Positions 24,956 through 36,200 of a DNA stretch of 64,000 nucleotides are shown piece by piece. The notes under the pieces were generated by a model, which searched no databases, had not been told where the DNA came from, and saw nothing but the letters and a program-made list of their open reading frames with translations. Origin of the DNA: Colimorpha sp045222295 (GTDB lineage: Bacteria > Bacteroidota > Bacteroidia > Bacteroidales > P3); the NCBI GenBank assembly GCA_045222295.1, contig JBGUXP010000010.1, forward strand, positions 62,001 through 126,000, written 5' to 3'. The position numbers were made by a program, and so were the translations under genes. The first letter of the stretch is position 1; each line of letters starts with the position of its first letter.

Positions 24956-26380
24956 TTAATACCGTATTACATGCTGGACTTCTATTAATCTGCAATAGTT
25001 TTCAATGGCAATTGACAAAAGTTGGAAGAATGGGATTTTCTTTCTTTCGCTTCCATCTAACTTGGACACAGTATTTATTTCAGCATAAGTGTTCCGATCG
25101 TATTTCTCGCATTTGTAGCTTATTTTCAGGTCAAGCAATTTGTTTTCGTATATAAACCCTTCACCGACAGTTAAAGTGGCATCAGGATACAGAAATGGTA
25201 TCAGCAAATCTGTAAGGCGGTAGCCTGACCGCTCCATCAACTCAAGGGATATTTCTTCGGTGTGTTTCTTTATTGCAGCAATTGCGTCTTCTTTTGTACC
25301 ATAGAGAAAAAGGATGAAATCCAATAACCCAACAGAGAATGTATTGAAATCTCTACCTAAAGCAGGGTATTTCCGTAATGGATATTCCCAATGTGCAAAT
25401 TCTTTTTCTTTGAGTTTCCTCAACGAAATGACATTATGAAAAAGTAACATTCTTACAAGAGAAGAGAATTGTTCTCTGCTCTGTACAGGCCATTCAGAAT
25501 TGATTGACGCAACAAAACGATGAGCCTCTTGTGCAATAATATTGTTATTGTTGAAGAAATAAGGCGAAATGCTGTAGAACTTGTCAATATAACCTGTGAA
25601 GTCAACGTCTTCGCCGTACATGGCTCGGAAGATGTTACGAATGTTGTCAATGTCACAGACAAAAATGATTTTGTCGAAGCCGTATCGGTTTTCGTCTTGT
25701 TCTGTAGGCCAATGGGCAGAGAAATAGTTGGATGTTTGAGCAGAGAAGAGGTTGAGTAATCTGAAGATATGTTGAGGGTCTATTCTGTCTAGGTCGTCAA
25801 CAATAAGCACCTTTTGTTTGTCTATTGAAGAAACAACCATCTCTATCAACTCTGTGGTGACATCGTATTCCACTTCATTCATCAGATCGTAGAAGGCATC
25901 TCTTGCCCTGTCTTCTTCACTTTGGTTTATGCCCTTATTGAAATCTTCATATTTTGAAGCCCATTTTGTATAGGTGTCAAATACGTCTGATAGTTTCTTG
26001 CCAATTTTACCGCATTGGGAAACAACATCCTTAATGATATTTGGGATGTTGTTTTGCACGAAGCCTGCTATAGTCTCTTGTGCGGAGAACAATTTCTCTG
26101 ATGGAGCCAGATAACCCTTCACCAGAAGTTCGTAAAGGATATCGAACTGAAGGAGTTTTACGACATCCTCATTATTGGCAATGGCATAATTTGTAGGGAA
26201 AAGGTGGAACACTTCGTATTCATCCTTTTTCCGTGTCGTAAAGAACTCATGGAGGAAGAAGGTCTTGCCACTTCCATATTTTCCAGAGAATAGGATTCTA
26301 TGGTTGTCGGGTAAGGCGAGGAAAGAATCAAACTTTTCTGCCTCGTATTGGGTGGTGATAAGTATAGGCTCCTGTCCCAT
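24956..26380 (-). CDS. KAP-type P-loop NTPase (last gene of the defence operon)
   Basis: A 474-residue P-loop NTPase with Walker A SGKYGSGKT near residues 32-40 and Walker B VLIVDDLDRIDP near 190-202, the DDLDR form typical of KAP NTPases. An N-terminal segment precedes the P-loop directly (TQYEAEKFDSFLALPDNHRI). The second half is helical and Asn/Tyr-rich, with no membrane span visible, whereas many KAP proteins have one in the loop region. KAP NTPases occur in phage-defence loci and are thought to organise membrane-associated complexes. The gene starts 13 bp after the ABC-type ATPase gene and is AT-rich like it, so the two probably act together. Confidence 0.75.
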   Translation of the reverse strand: MGQEPILITTQYEAEKFDSFLALPDNHRILFSGKYGSGKTFFLHEFFTTRKKDEYEVFHLFPTNYAIANNEDVVKLLQFDILYELLVKGYLAPSEKLFSAQETIAGFVQNNIPNIIKDVVSQCGKIGKKLSDVFDTYTKWASKYEDFNKGINQSEEDRARDAFYDLMNEVEYDVTTELIEMVVSSIDKQKVLIVDDLDRIDPQHIFRLLNLFSAQTSNYFSAHWPTEQDENRYGFDKIIFVCDIDNIRNIFRAMYGEDVDFTGYIDKFYSISPYFFNNNNIIAQEAHRFVASINSEWPVQSREQFSSLVRMLLFHNVISLRKLKEKEFAHWEYPLRKYPALGRDFNTFSVGLLDFILFLYGTKEDAIAAIKKHTEEISLELMERSGYRLTDLLIPFLYPDATLTVGEGFIYENKLLDLKISYKCEKYDRNTYAEINTVSKLDGSERKKIPFFQLLSIAIENYCRLIEVQHVIRY

Positions 26381-26393
26381 AGTTCTGCAATCC

Positions 26394-28277
26394 CTACTTT
26401 AATATTTCTTTTAGATATCCGTATTCGATTATTTTTGTGTTCTCCAAGAATAATTCTCTACTTATACCTAATTCTGGAATTGCACACAAGTTTTCAATAA
26501 TCTTTTCCAATCGGGTCTCTATTGGATTCTTCGACAGGTCCGCTGCTTTGGTTTTAAAATCATAGAAATCAATCCCATTGTATTGCCAATGGACAATTCT
26601 ACACATGGGATTCTCTTTTTCTTTTTTCCACATGTCTTGGAGAGTTTCCATGCTGAATATATATGGCATTGTTGGATGTGAGAAAACCAATTTTGCCCCT
26701 TTGGGCATCAATAACAAAGAAGCATTGATTGATATTTTCCGCAAGTCTTCAACTAACTTGAATGCTTGTTGTAATTCTCTTCTATATATTGGAAAGGAAA
26801 TGTTATAATGAACAGCTGGGTTTAAAACCATTAGTCTTGATTGGTCGTACAGGTCTCTGAGATTATGTGGTATCTTGTCTGTATATTTTATTAGACGGCC
26901 CCATAGTTGATTTAGCGTTAGCGGTTTTCCATCGATAGTTGCCGTGTACTCTATAGGTAATTGCTCATTAATGTATTTTTCCAATGACTGTCTTACATAC
27001 AACGCCGATGTGACATAATCTTTTGCTTGATAATATTTTTTTGCTTTTTCCAAACTGTCGCAATCTTCGTTAAAAATCAAAGGGAACACATGATACTGAT
27101 CTCGGATATTTGTTGTCTCTCCAATGTATATTTCCTTCCTTAGCCACTTTTCATGCTGATTATTTTTGTCTATTTTTTCATTAGCAAATAGGAAAAGATG
27201 TTTGTCGTGCGTCAAAAAGAGTATTTGATATTTATCCGTGAACTTCTTGAGGAGCAAATCGATTAGTTTATCCCGATTACTCATGTCCAAACTAATCATT
27301 ATATCATCCAGCAACAACACTTTCAAAGAATCTTTTACTGCCGCATTTAGCCGACGATCAATAATTGACAGCCGTATTGCTATTGCAATAGCTGCCATCT
27401 TTGCTTCGTTAAGAATCTTGTGGGGGCGATTTATTTTGACAGTTGTATTATCGTAATTATTTATCTTAATCTGCACTTTAAATCTTTCATATTCATACTG
27501 GACATCTTTTTTGGTAAATGATGTCGGCGAATATGACAGTTGAAAAGCCATATCATACCCTAAATCTTTTACATATTGCTGAGCATTAATGTTTATTTCG
27601 TTAATTAGGCTCTCAAATTGTTTATTGAATTCTTTTACAAAACTCTCAAAATCTTTATAATCTTGACTGTTTTTATACACTTGAATAGTGTGACCTTTCG
27701 CATTTTTTGTTTTTCCTGGCCCATCAACTATCTCAACCCACATGTCGTAAGCATTTTTTATAGCTTTTCCTTTTATATGGTAACTGCCAAAACTGACATA
27801 CGGCAATACCGACTCTACAAATATTTCGAATAAATCAGGGTCTTGACTATTTTTAAAATGTTGAAATTTATATAAAGATTGATAGTTGATGAAATCCGAT
27901 GCTTTCTGAGATTCTATCGCCACAGCATCACTACAAATAGCATTGTCAATAAGTGAAATACAGTATTTTTTTCCATTATCATCCTCAACGCTGACAAAAG
28001 AATTAAAATGAGTTCTTTTTGTCGACAAATCCGACATTGGAACGGCATGGATATTTACTAGCGAATCATCGCTCTGATTCAGAGGGGCGAAGTATTTCCC
28101 TGTTTCTGATGGTGTTTTCGTGGCTGCTTCAAGTAAAGTATATAATGCCCAATAGATGGAACTTTTTCCGCTGCCATTCTCACCATACAGCAATAAATGT
28201 TTCCCATCTAATTGTATGGTTTCTTCTTCTCCAAAAAATTTGAAGTTGGATAAGGTGAGGCTTTTTATTTTACTCAT
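26394..28277 (-). CDS. ABC/SMC-like AAA ATPase with helical C-terminal domain
   Basis: A 627-residue RecF/SMC-type ATPase. Walker A is GENGSGKSS near residues 32-40, after a typical LTLSNFKFFGEEE strand. A degenerate signature HKILNEAKMAAIAIAIR lies near 285-300, Walker B and D-loop LLLDDIMISLD near 322-334, and the H-loop FLTHDKH near 355. The coiled-coil insert is short. Residues about 410-515 form a helical domain (DYVTSALYVRQSLEKYI, then LNPAVHYN) that resembles HEPN-type or abortive-infection C-termini. This resemblance is tentative. GC content falls to roughly a third, the lowest in the window. The start is 2 bp after the methylase stop. Confidence 0.78.
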   Translation of the reverse strand: MSKIKSLTLSNFKFFGEEETIQLDGKHLLLYGENGSGKSSIYWALYTLLEAATKTPSETGKYFAPLNQSDDSLVNIHAVPMSDLSTKRTHFNSFVSVEDDNGKKYCISLIDNAICSDAVAIESQKASDFINYQSLYKFQHFKNSQDPDLFEIFVESVLPYVSFGSYHIKGKAIKNAYDMWVEIVDGPGKTKNAKGHTIQVYKNSQDYKDFESFVKEFNKQFESLINEININAQQYVKDLGYDMAFQLSYSPTSFTKKDVQYEYERFKVQIKINNYDNTTVKINRPHKILNEAKMAAIAIAIRLSIIDRRLNAAVKDSLKVLLLDDIMISLDMSNRDKLIDLLLKKFTDKYQILFLTHDKHLFLFANEKIDKNNQHEKWLRKEIYIGETTNIRDQYHVFPLIFNEDCDSLEKAKKYYQAKDYVTSALYVRQSLEKYINEQLPIEYTATIDGKPLTLNQLWGRLIKYTDKIPHNLRDLYDQSRLMVLNPAVHYNISFPIYRRELQQAFKLVEDLRKISINASLLLMPKGAKLVFSHPTMPYIFSMETLQDMWKKEKENPMCRIVHWQYNGIDFYDFKTKAADLSKNPIETRLEKIIENLCAIPELGISRELFLENTKIIEYGYLKEILK

Positions 28278-28279
28278 AC

Positions 28280-31200
28280 TTATATTGCTTTATGAATAGG
28301 ATAAAGAATGTTGGCACTCCGTGTGTCAAGGAGCATTAATTTCTGACGCACCATATTTTGCGGTTGCAGAAGCCATTCATAAAAATCTTTTATTCTTTTT
28401 GCAAAGTCCCTATCGGTTGACCATTCATGTTTTTTCAAATCAGTTATTACATCTATACTCTGATCCTTCATATGCTTCTCGAAATATAATTCATATATTA
28501 TCATATCAACTACCTCTTCAATCCGAAAAGCAACCTGCTTGTTTGAGGTGTGCGTATAAAGATTCGTATTGTCCGTATTATACAAATATTGCAACATATC
28601 CACCAATTCTATTACTATACGCTCGCAATCTTTAGTACTTTTCTCATCTGGTACTGGTATTGGATTAAGATAATCTGTTTTAAAGGTGAAATATCCTCCC
28701 CTCAACACATAACCTGTATTTTGAAGATAATACCAGAATGCTCTTGAGTTGAAAAGAGCCATCCAGAACTTATAACTGATCTTATTGGACGGATTCTTGA
28801 TATACCCGTATATTTTCGTTGTAGAATAGAACTCACCCTTTTCGTCATAAGCATAATTACCGCCCAGTGAAATCTCAGGGGCGACCAATTTTTCATTGGC
28901 AAAATTTGTAAGATTCTTGGGATAAATATATTTATACCATTGATTGTCGTTAGACAAACGGCCGTGTTCTCTTCCTCGAAGTACCGATTCGTTTTCTTTC
29001 AGATAAGCATATCCTTTGGGAAACTTTTCCCGAAGTTCTTCTTCTGTCAGGACAATGGCTTTTCCGTTTTTAATGTAATAAGGAAATATTACACATCTAT
29101 TCGTCGAAATGGTATCGTATCGATGAACGTCCTTGCCTTTTAACAGGGGTTTCACCAAACCTTTCTCTACTCGGACACGCCTATCTAGTTGTTTGGAATC
29201 GCCAATGATGTATGTATCATCCTCCTCACAATTATCCAAAAAATAGACGTCGTCTTTACTCGTTTGTAATCCACAGAAAATTTTGTCAAAAACATCTCTG
29301 ACACGCCTATGTTGTTTGTCCATTTCTTTCAGAATTCGGGAGGTGTTACCCGCCGTGAGTACCCATTGTTTCTCCGACAATGCAGACATCTCAACTATGG
29401 TGGCATCCTCAGGACCAAGGGAGAAGAGAAATTTCTGCAGGACATCTTTTGACGTGATACTCCTATCCAACTCATAGTATTCCATTTGAAGGCTACCCTT
29501 GACGAACCACTGGAGACCTGTGTATGTGGAAGCATCGAATATCTGATAGTCCCCAAAACTGATTATTTTCGACATGGCAGACTGCTCCACCAACAATTTG
29601 CGAAGACCTTTACCAAAGGCTGAATTAGTCCACTTTGTTGGCATGATATAATTTACAATGCCATTCACTCCACTCAACTGAAGTCCTCGCTCAACAAACA
29701 TTTCATACAAATCGAAAGAACCTGTTGCAGATTTATATTTTTTGACCAATTCGTCAGCATAATCAGGATTTCTATCCCTCAATCCCTGAATTCTCAAATA
29801 CGGAGGATTACCAATGATGATGTCAAATCCTATGAAATTTCCATCTTCATCCAACAATGCAGGATACTCAAAGCGCCATTCAAAGGAGTTTTTATAGAGC
29901 TTGTTGGTTTCAATATTCTTTGCATATTCTTCCATTTGTACCAAGTCGGCCTGGCGGTTCTTACGATGAGCTGCCTCGGATGCTGTTTCTTCGAAGATCC
30001 TGGGATAATTGTAGTAGGCCACCTCACTACGCAATTTCATCAGGTCTTTTGACTCTTTATTGGACAAATAGAAGCGGAATGAGTTTTTAATCTCCTCAAT
30101 TTTATCCCTGAAATTATCTTTTGCTTTATGGTCATCTGTGTTTGTAAAGTCGGCAACCATCTGTTTGTACTTTTGCAAAGACATCTTGTTCTCTTTGCCA
30201 GCATGGTTTTGATTATATTCGACGAACACCGACTTTATTGGAATATCGAAGTCGTATCGGTTCAGCAAAGAATCGCCACATACAATTTTGTAGTCAAGAT
30301 TGGGGAGAGGTACGGGTTCGTCCTCGTCGACAACAAGTGCAAGCCAAAAGCGCAATCGGGCGATATCCACGGCACCTTGCTCAATATCGACACCATATAT
30401 ATTGTTTTGGATGATGTCTTTCTTTACGGCTGCGGGGGAGAATGGTTTTGTGGGATGGGTAAATCCATACAGCATCAGGTGAGCCCGATACAATACATTC
30501 ATCACCCCTATCGGGAATGCACCTGAACCAATAGCAGGATCGCACACCTTCACGTGGTTCAGCAATTCATCTATCTTCTTTGCCATCTCCTTGTTCTGAA
30601 ACGTCTCAGAAACGACATTCCGCATAATCAAATCGTCGATGGCCTTGTGGAATTCCTCTTCAAGATGCTTTTTTAGGTACTGCGAAACGCTCTCCTGGCT
30701 CATGTATTGAACAATCTCCTTGGGCGTATAATAGGCACCCTTCTCGTTGTTGTCTTCGAGCAGGTTCTCGAAAATATGACCCAACATTTCCGGGTCGACA
30801 CCCACTTCGGCATCGTCGGGGTCGTTCTCATCAATGGTGAAGTTGTACATTGAAAAGAAATCAATCAGATTGGCGAAATAGTCGAACGGAAAGTCAATAT
30901 CCATCTTGTCTATCTCGTCCTTTTCAAACAGGCCGCCATTTAAATAGGGTATTTTGATATTGTCTCCCAAGCGTCTGTCAGCAATATCGCCTTTTCGTCT
31001 TTCGTTCAGGGTGTTGAAAAACAGATACTCCAGCACATCACTTAATAGTCTGTCGTTTCCTTCGTGGCGGTGAACCAAATGATATAGATACTGTTTGTCG
31101 CCGCCATCCCAGCCATCGACATTGCAGGGTACCCCCATCCAACCCCTCTTTTGCAAAAACTGTAAAAACACAAGTCTTCCCAATAGTTTCTTCACATAAT

Positions 31201-31810
31201 CGCGATGACGTCTTGTGTTTGGCAGGGTATCTTTAAATTTCTTATATTGACTTTTATAGCCATCAAAGAATTCACTATTTAACCGTTCGACCGAGAATGC
31301 ATCTTCCAAATCTGCCATACCAGGCAGAAACTTTTGGTCAAAGAAAACTGACAATCTTTGTGCTGCAGTGGTACAGGGCTCGTTTTCACCCAATAAGAAT
31401 GTAAAACGTTTTGGGGCGGTTTCCTGCGTAATCAGATTTCCCGCAGCATCAAGTACGGTTTTCTTGGAGATAAATGATAACCGATAGGATGCTTGTGATG
31501 TAGAATAATAAAAAACCAATGCACCATGAACAACGTCCTGATCAACATATTTCGCACCTATTTTGCGAAGGCTTACCCGATTTCTATCTATCTTCACATT
31601 ATCGGCCACCTCAAAAACAAAAAGAGCCAAATCGCGCTTATCATTCAAATGAATTATTCCCTGTTGTCCACCTGATTTAATCAGTTCTGCATCTATGGGA
31701 ACAGGTCTAGTGAAGAACTCTACCTGCTTGAACATCTGTAGCAACAGTGTTCTCCACTGCTCGAAGTCGAACCTTGATGATAGTATATGCTTTAATTCTT
31801 GACGGTTCAT
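28280..31810 (-). CDS. Eco57I/PglX-like N6-adenine DNA methyltransferase
   Basis: An 1176-residue protein. The methylase core has the SAM motif I VCDPAIGSGAFPIG near residue 425 and catalytic motif IV G-N-P-P-Y near 667 (gamma-type N6-adenine methylase). A C-terminal TaqI/Eco57I-like specificity half follows (KPLLKGKDVHRY, the GGYFTF region). The N-terminal 200 residues lack a visible PD-(D/E)xK nuclease motif, so this is probably a modification enzyme like PglX rather than a complete type IIG restriction enzyme. It would mark host DNA while another subunit cuts unmodified DNA. It lies 46 bp after the AlbA-type gene and 2 bp before the ATPase gene. Confidence 0.85.
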   Translation of the reverse strand: MNRQELKHILSSRFDFEQWRTLLLQMFKQVEFFTRPVPIDAELIKSGGQQGIIHLNDKRDLALFVFEVADNVKIDRNRVSLRKIGAKYVDQDVVHGALVFYYSTSQASYRLSFISKKTVLDAAGNLITQETAPKRFTFLLGENEPCTTAAQRLSVFFDQKFLPGMADLEDAFSVERLNSEFFDGYKSQYKKFKDTLPNTRRHRDYVKKLLGRLVFLQFLQKRGWMGVPCNVDGWDGGDKQYLYHLVHRHEGNDRLLSDVLEYLFFNTLNERRKGDIADRRLGDNIKIPYLNGGLFEKDEIDKMDIDFPFDYFANLIDFFSMYNFTIDENDPDDAEVGVDPEMLGHIFENLLEDNNEKGAYYTPKEIVQYMSQESVSQYLKKHLEEEFHKAIDDLIMRNVVSETFQNKEMAKKIDELLNHVKVCDPAIGSGAFPIGVMNVLYRAHLMLYGFTHPTKPFSPAAVKKDIIQNNIYGVDIEQGAVDIARLRFWLALVVDEDEPVPLPNLDYKIVCGDSLLNRYDFDIPIKSVFVEYNQNHAGKENKMSLQKYKQMVADFTNTDDHKAKDNFRDKIEEIKNSFRFYLSNKESKDLMKLRSEVAYYNYPRIFEETASEAAHRKNRQADLVQMEEYAKNIETNKLYKNSFEWRFEYPALLDEDGNFIGFDIIIGNPPYLRIQGLRDRNPDYADELVKKYKSATGSFDLYEMFVERGLQLSGVNGIVNYIMPTKWTNSAFGKGLRKLLVEQSAMSKIISFGDYQIFDASTYTGLQWFVKGSLQMEYYELDRSITSKDVLQKFLFSLGPEDATIVEMSALSEKQWVLTAGNTSRILKEMDKQHRRVRDVFDKIFCGLQTSKDDVYFLDNCEEDDTYIIGDSKQLDRRVRVEKGLVKPLLKGKDVHRYDTISTNRCVIFPYYIKNGKAIVLTEEELREKFPKGYAYLKENESVLRGREHGRLSNDNQWYKYIYPKNLTNFANEKLVAPEISLGGNYAYDEKGEFYSTTKIYGYIKNPSNKISYKFWMALFNSRAFWYYLQNTGYVLRGGYFTFKTDYLNPIPVPDEKSTKDCERIVIELVDMLQYLYNTDNTNLYTHTSNKQVAFRIEEVVDMIIYELYFEKHMKDQSIDVITDLKKHEWSTDRDFAKRIKDFYEWLLQPQNMVRQKLMLLDTRSANILYPIHKAI

Positions 31811-31856
31811 ATTGTATGCTATATTATTGACCTAACGTAAATAATGCTATTTTAGT

Positions 31857-33197
31857 TCATCGTTCCACCACTTCCCAATGCCCTCCCTTGGCGGGGCCAA
31901 CACGCCGTATAATGTTCTCGTTCTGCATCTCTCGCAAAATCTTTTTCAGAGTTGTATGACCAATATTTAGTTCTTCTTCTAATTGTGCAATCGTTACTGA
32001 TTTATTGTACGAGATAACCTCCAATATTTTCTGGCCGTTTTCTGGCCACTTTTCTGGCCACTTTTCTGGCCACTTTTCTATTTTCCGTGTACTTTCTAGT
32101 CCACTTGCATGGTCAGTTTGTACACTTGCAGGGAAGGTAATCCGGATAAAGTTGTCGGTGAAATGGAAACTTTCTTCTCCATACGCACGGAGTATGCGAG
32201 GAATACCGGAGCCAAGTGACTCCACAATGTCAAGGTCACGGTAAATGCGCATCAACTCCTTGTTGCGGGGAATAGAGATGCCTGTAAAAAACTCCTCTCT
32301 GCTTAATGATTCAGGCAGACGACCTGCCGACGTGATTTCGAGCCTGTCGGGGAATATCTCGAACTTTGGAGGAACTTCAAAGGAGTAGTCGTTATGCACA
32401 ATGGCATTGATGACGGCCTCGCGAACAGCCACCCTGTCCCAAAGAGGCGTTTCTATACGTTCCATGGGTGTAATCCTGGCAGCGGTTTTGTTTTCAATCT
32501 CCAGTTTGGACAATACACTCTTGGTGGCTTTGATGAGAGAGCAATAGCCGTACTCGTTGTTCTCAATCAAGTCGCATCGGTCAAAACTTGAATATTTGGC
32601 CACCTTGATAGAGTTGTTGTTCTCGTCAGCCAGCAGGTAAGCCACATAGTTGTATTCTCCATCTTTTGTAACCAATTCAAGGCTACGCTTGAAGTTGTCG
32701 TTCAGCCGTTTGCCTTTCTCATCATAGTAGATGCGAAGTTGCTCAAAGGTCAGGTCTTGCCGATTGGAAACTATCTTGCTGATGGAATTGCGTGTTCGCA
32801 TGGCAAAAAGCCTGTCGATTTGATCTTGTTGCAGCGGCTCTGCCGAGGTACCGACACGGAGATAGGCTCCGCGAGGAGTCATCCCATATCGGGTCTTGAA
32901 ATAGGGTTTCTCTATTCCGCTGGCAACCGTAATCTTCACCACAGGAAGACCGTTTCTAGATTCTGATACTATGTCGAACAACCCCATGGCGGAGGGGGAA
33001 ATGTTGTTCTTGATGCGGTCTTTCAATTTCAGCATACAGTCGTCGACATTGTCGACACCGACAACATTTCCATCTCTATCAATGCCGATATAGATATAGC
33101 CGCCCTCTTTGTAATTCAGGAAGGCTATCACTTCTTTCTCAATGTCCAAGTCGGACGTCAGCTCGCGCTTGTATTCTATGCGGTTGGTTTCACTCAT
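31857..33197 (-). CDS. AlbA_2/Schlafen-type ATP-binding regulator within the defence operon
   Basis: A 446-residue protein. Residues 1-120 form the AlbA_2 domain (NRIEYKREL, EVIAFLNYKEGGYIYIGID, RNGLPVVKITV, GAYLRVGTSAEP). Residues about 240-345 form an HATPase_c_4-type module (RVAVREAVINAIVHNDYS, then SLGSGIPRIL). A linker of K-W-P-E repeats (about 374-388) is encoded by 12-bp tandem repeats, and a winged helix ends the protein. It sits between helicase and methylase genes (12 and 46 bp), where it may control expression of the restriction system. The other AlbA-type protein of the island has the same architecture with a different repeat. Confidence 0.82.
   Translation of the reverse strand: MSETNRIEYKRELTSDLDIEKEVIAFLNYKEGGYIYIGIDRDGNVVGVDNVDDCMLKLKDRIKNNISPSAMGLFDIVSESRNGLPVVKITVASGIEKPYFKTRYGMTPRGAYLRVGTSAEPLQQDQIDRLFAMRTRNSISKIVSNRQDLTFEQLRIYYDEKGKRLNDNFKRSLELVTKDGEYNYVAYLLADENNNSIKVAKYSSFDRCDLIENNEYGYCSLIKATKSVLSKLEIENKTAARITPMERIETPLWDRVAVREAVINAIVHNDYSFEVPPKFEIFPDRLEITSAGRLPESLSREEFFTGISIPRNKELMRIYRDLDIVESLGSGIPRILRAYGEESFHFTDNFIRITFPASVQTDHASGLESTRKIEKWPEKWPEKWPENGQKILEVISYNKSVTIAQLEEELNIGHTTLKKILREMQNENIIRRVGPAKGGHWEVVER
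32042..32077. repeat. In-frame 12-bp tandem repeat (K-W-P-E linker)
   Basis: Three perfect units CTGGCCACTTTT, preceded by a degenerate 11-bp unit at 32031-32041. Confidence 0.9.
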
Positions 33198-33209
33198 TGA
33201 CTGGAGGTA

Positions 33210-36200
33210 TTACGAATCGAAACTTTCCGAAATGATAATCTCGGGTGTTGTCTCTTTGTTAGATTTAGGTTTTGCAGCTACAGGCTGCATGGTGTCTTCA
33301 ATGGTATTTAACAATGGGTATGCGGAAATGATTGAAATCATTTTTTCAATCAGTACAGCAGGCTTTACGGGTGTCTTCTTGGTGGAGAACTGCAACTTAT
33401 TGACATCGCGCTGCAACTGCTGGAATTTGCCACTTGTGATGGCACGCTTGGCTTGGCGGATTAATTCGGCTTCTTGTTCGGTAAGATTGTCAACATGAAG
33501 ACATGCGTCGAGATAGGCTATTGCTCGCTTCTCGTTTGGACCCTGTGCCACATTCACCTTCATCGATATGGCCTTGGAGTCCTCCTCCTTTTCAGAGAAG
33601 GCGCTGATGGCTTGAGCTACCTGCCAATGGTGTTTGTCGTGCAGCGGAATGGCCTTCTCTTCCATTCGAGCCTCGAATGCTTTGGCAGCCTCAAGAAATG
33701 TCAAATCCTCACGGGTTCCGTCTTCGCGCACAAAGGTGAATGCATCGCGGCGATTGTTGCGAATGAAGACGAGGGTACTGCCACGCATCACCTTGCTTTT
33801 GCGACCCACGCGCGACCGCATGGGCATACGAGAGATTCGCCTGATTAAATCAGGCTCTTCCTCCTTCAGTTTGCGTAGGCGCATCAGATAGACCAGTTTT
33901 TCATCCCTCTTCTCGTCTATGTCCTTGTCAAAAAGACCAAATGTCTCAGGACTTTCGTCGGTGGAATAAATCTGGCTGTCCTCGCCCAGGGCGGCATGGA
34001 AGGCGAAAAGTTTCATCTTGGCTTTCTTCTCCAGTTCGATGTCATCGTTGACCTTTTGCGTGGGGAAGAAATTATAGATATATACGTCCTGTGCTGTGCT
34101 ACCAATACGGTTCACACGGCCAATACGCTGCATCAGGCGTGTGGAATTCCACGGAGTGTCATAGTTGACAATGACATTGGCCCGGTGAAGATTCACGCCC
34201 TCGGCAAGCACCTCGGTGGAGATGATGATATCTATATCGTTCTTCTTCGGGCCCTCATAATTGGCATCGAAATTGGCTCTGACCAGCGGCATCATCTCGT
34301 TTCGATTACTGCTTTTCACTGCAATAGTGCGGGAATAGCCATGATGCTTCAATGTGTTCAGCAGGTAGTCAGTAGTTTCCTTGCTTTCGGAGAAAACTAC
34401 CAGTTTTCCTTCATTGTTGAGGTCTTTGTCAAATAAGATATTGTCAAGATACTCCAGGAAAATGTCGAGTTTGGGGTCGTAGTTAATCTCATCCCATCGT
34501 TTGACAAGATCCTTCAATATCAACCCATCGTGCTCTATGCCCTCCAGAAAACCATTTTCAAAATCGGCAGGAATGCAGATTTCGATGGTGGGGTCGGCAT
34601 AGATGGACTCATTGATTAGCTTAATCAACTCGTCTTCCTTCCCATTGCTCAATAGTTCTGTCACCTTCAGATTGGGGGCAATATAGATGGTTCCCTTGTC
34701 GAACATCTGTAGCATCACACTGTTGGCCTCATAGTAACGCTTTAGCGACTGCTTAAAGGCGAAGAAGCTGCTATCAATGCGTTTTACCAGAAGGGTCTTC
34801 ATGATGGTGGCCAACTGTTGGGAAATCATATCCGCCTTCTTGTATTTCTTCTTTTTCTCTGGCGACAAGTATTTGATAGCCTGATAGCGGAAATAGGTCA
34901 ATCCTTCCTTTTTGTCGCTGAGCATTTTTATGGTCCAGTCGTACAACTCGTTTAACTTGTCGTCGAGTGGATAATATATTTTCTTGGGAGCCTGAACATT
35001 GGGAAACACAACGCCCTGCTCCTCAAGGTCTTTTTTATATGCCTCGTTGGTCATCAAGTCGGTACGGGTACGCCTGACGGTAAGCGGTTCAACCACCTTG
35101 ACTCGTATTTTTTCATACACAGACTTGACCCCTTGTGACACTAACTCCATATCGTCCTCGTCTTTCACTTTACGATACTTGTCTATCTGCTCACGGAAAA
35201 AGCGCTGCAAGTTACCCTCTTCGAGAGTGCTGTCCTTTGAATCCTGGAAGAGGTAAACAAGATTGGCAATGTCTTCTGGCCGGTTGTTCAGAGGTGTGGC
35301 CGAGATGAGGATTACCTTCTTGGCACAATAACTGCCATTGGACAGTTGGCGACGAGTGGGGGTTTTGCAAATTTTCTGCAACTCGTTGTACATGGAGGCC
35401 GTATCGGTGCGGAACTTGTGCGCTTCGTCAACAATCACCAGGTCGTACAGAGTGGCGTCCTTGATTTTGTGAAGGCTGCCATTGGTGATTATCTTGTAAT
35501 TGTCAATCTTGAAATTCGACAATGTGTCTTCCCATGACTCCTGCAATGCTGGAGGCACAATCACCAGAGTATGTGAGCGGTGCGTGGGGAATCCATTGGA
35601 GAAGAAAAACTTCTTGGCAATCAAAGCCGCCACTATCGTCTTTCCCAAACCGACCACATCGGAGAGGAAAAAGCCGTTATGCTTCATCATTTTGGCATAG
35701 CCGTCATTGACAGCATCTATCTGATAGGAGAGTTTTTTGTAGCCCTTCGGCAAATCGCTGACTGAGTTGGGGTCGAAGTTGATGCTGTTGCCAAAATACT
35801 CCAACAGGAATTTCAGATATACCTCATACGGAGTGAATTCTGTATTGAGATAAGTATCTTGTTTCAGTTTCTCCACATATTGCAACGTTATCGGAACAGA
35901 TTCTTCCCACAACCGTTCGAATGTTTCAGTGGCAAAAAGGATGTCGTCATCGTTGCGCAACTCTACATTGAACTCGAAATTCTTCTCCAAACCAGCCTCC
36001 GTCAGATTGCTGGAACCTGTAATCACCGAGCCAAATCCATGAGGATGATAGGTCTCTTCTCGGAAAATGTATATTTTGGCATGTATGTTTTGTTTGGGAT
36101 GTATTCGCATTTCTATCCGCCCTGTCGCGATGTCTTCTATGAACTGATACATTCCCTCCTCAACATCTTTGTCATATTGCGCCCCTTGGATGTTTTGTTT

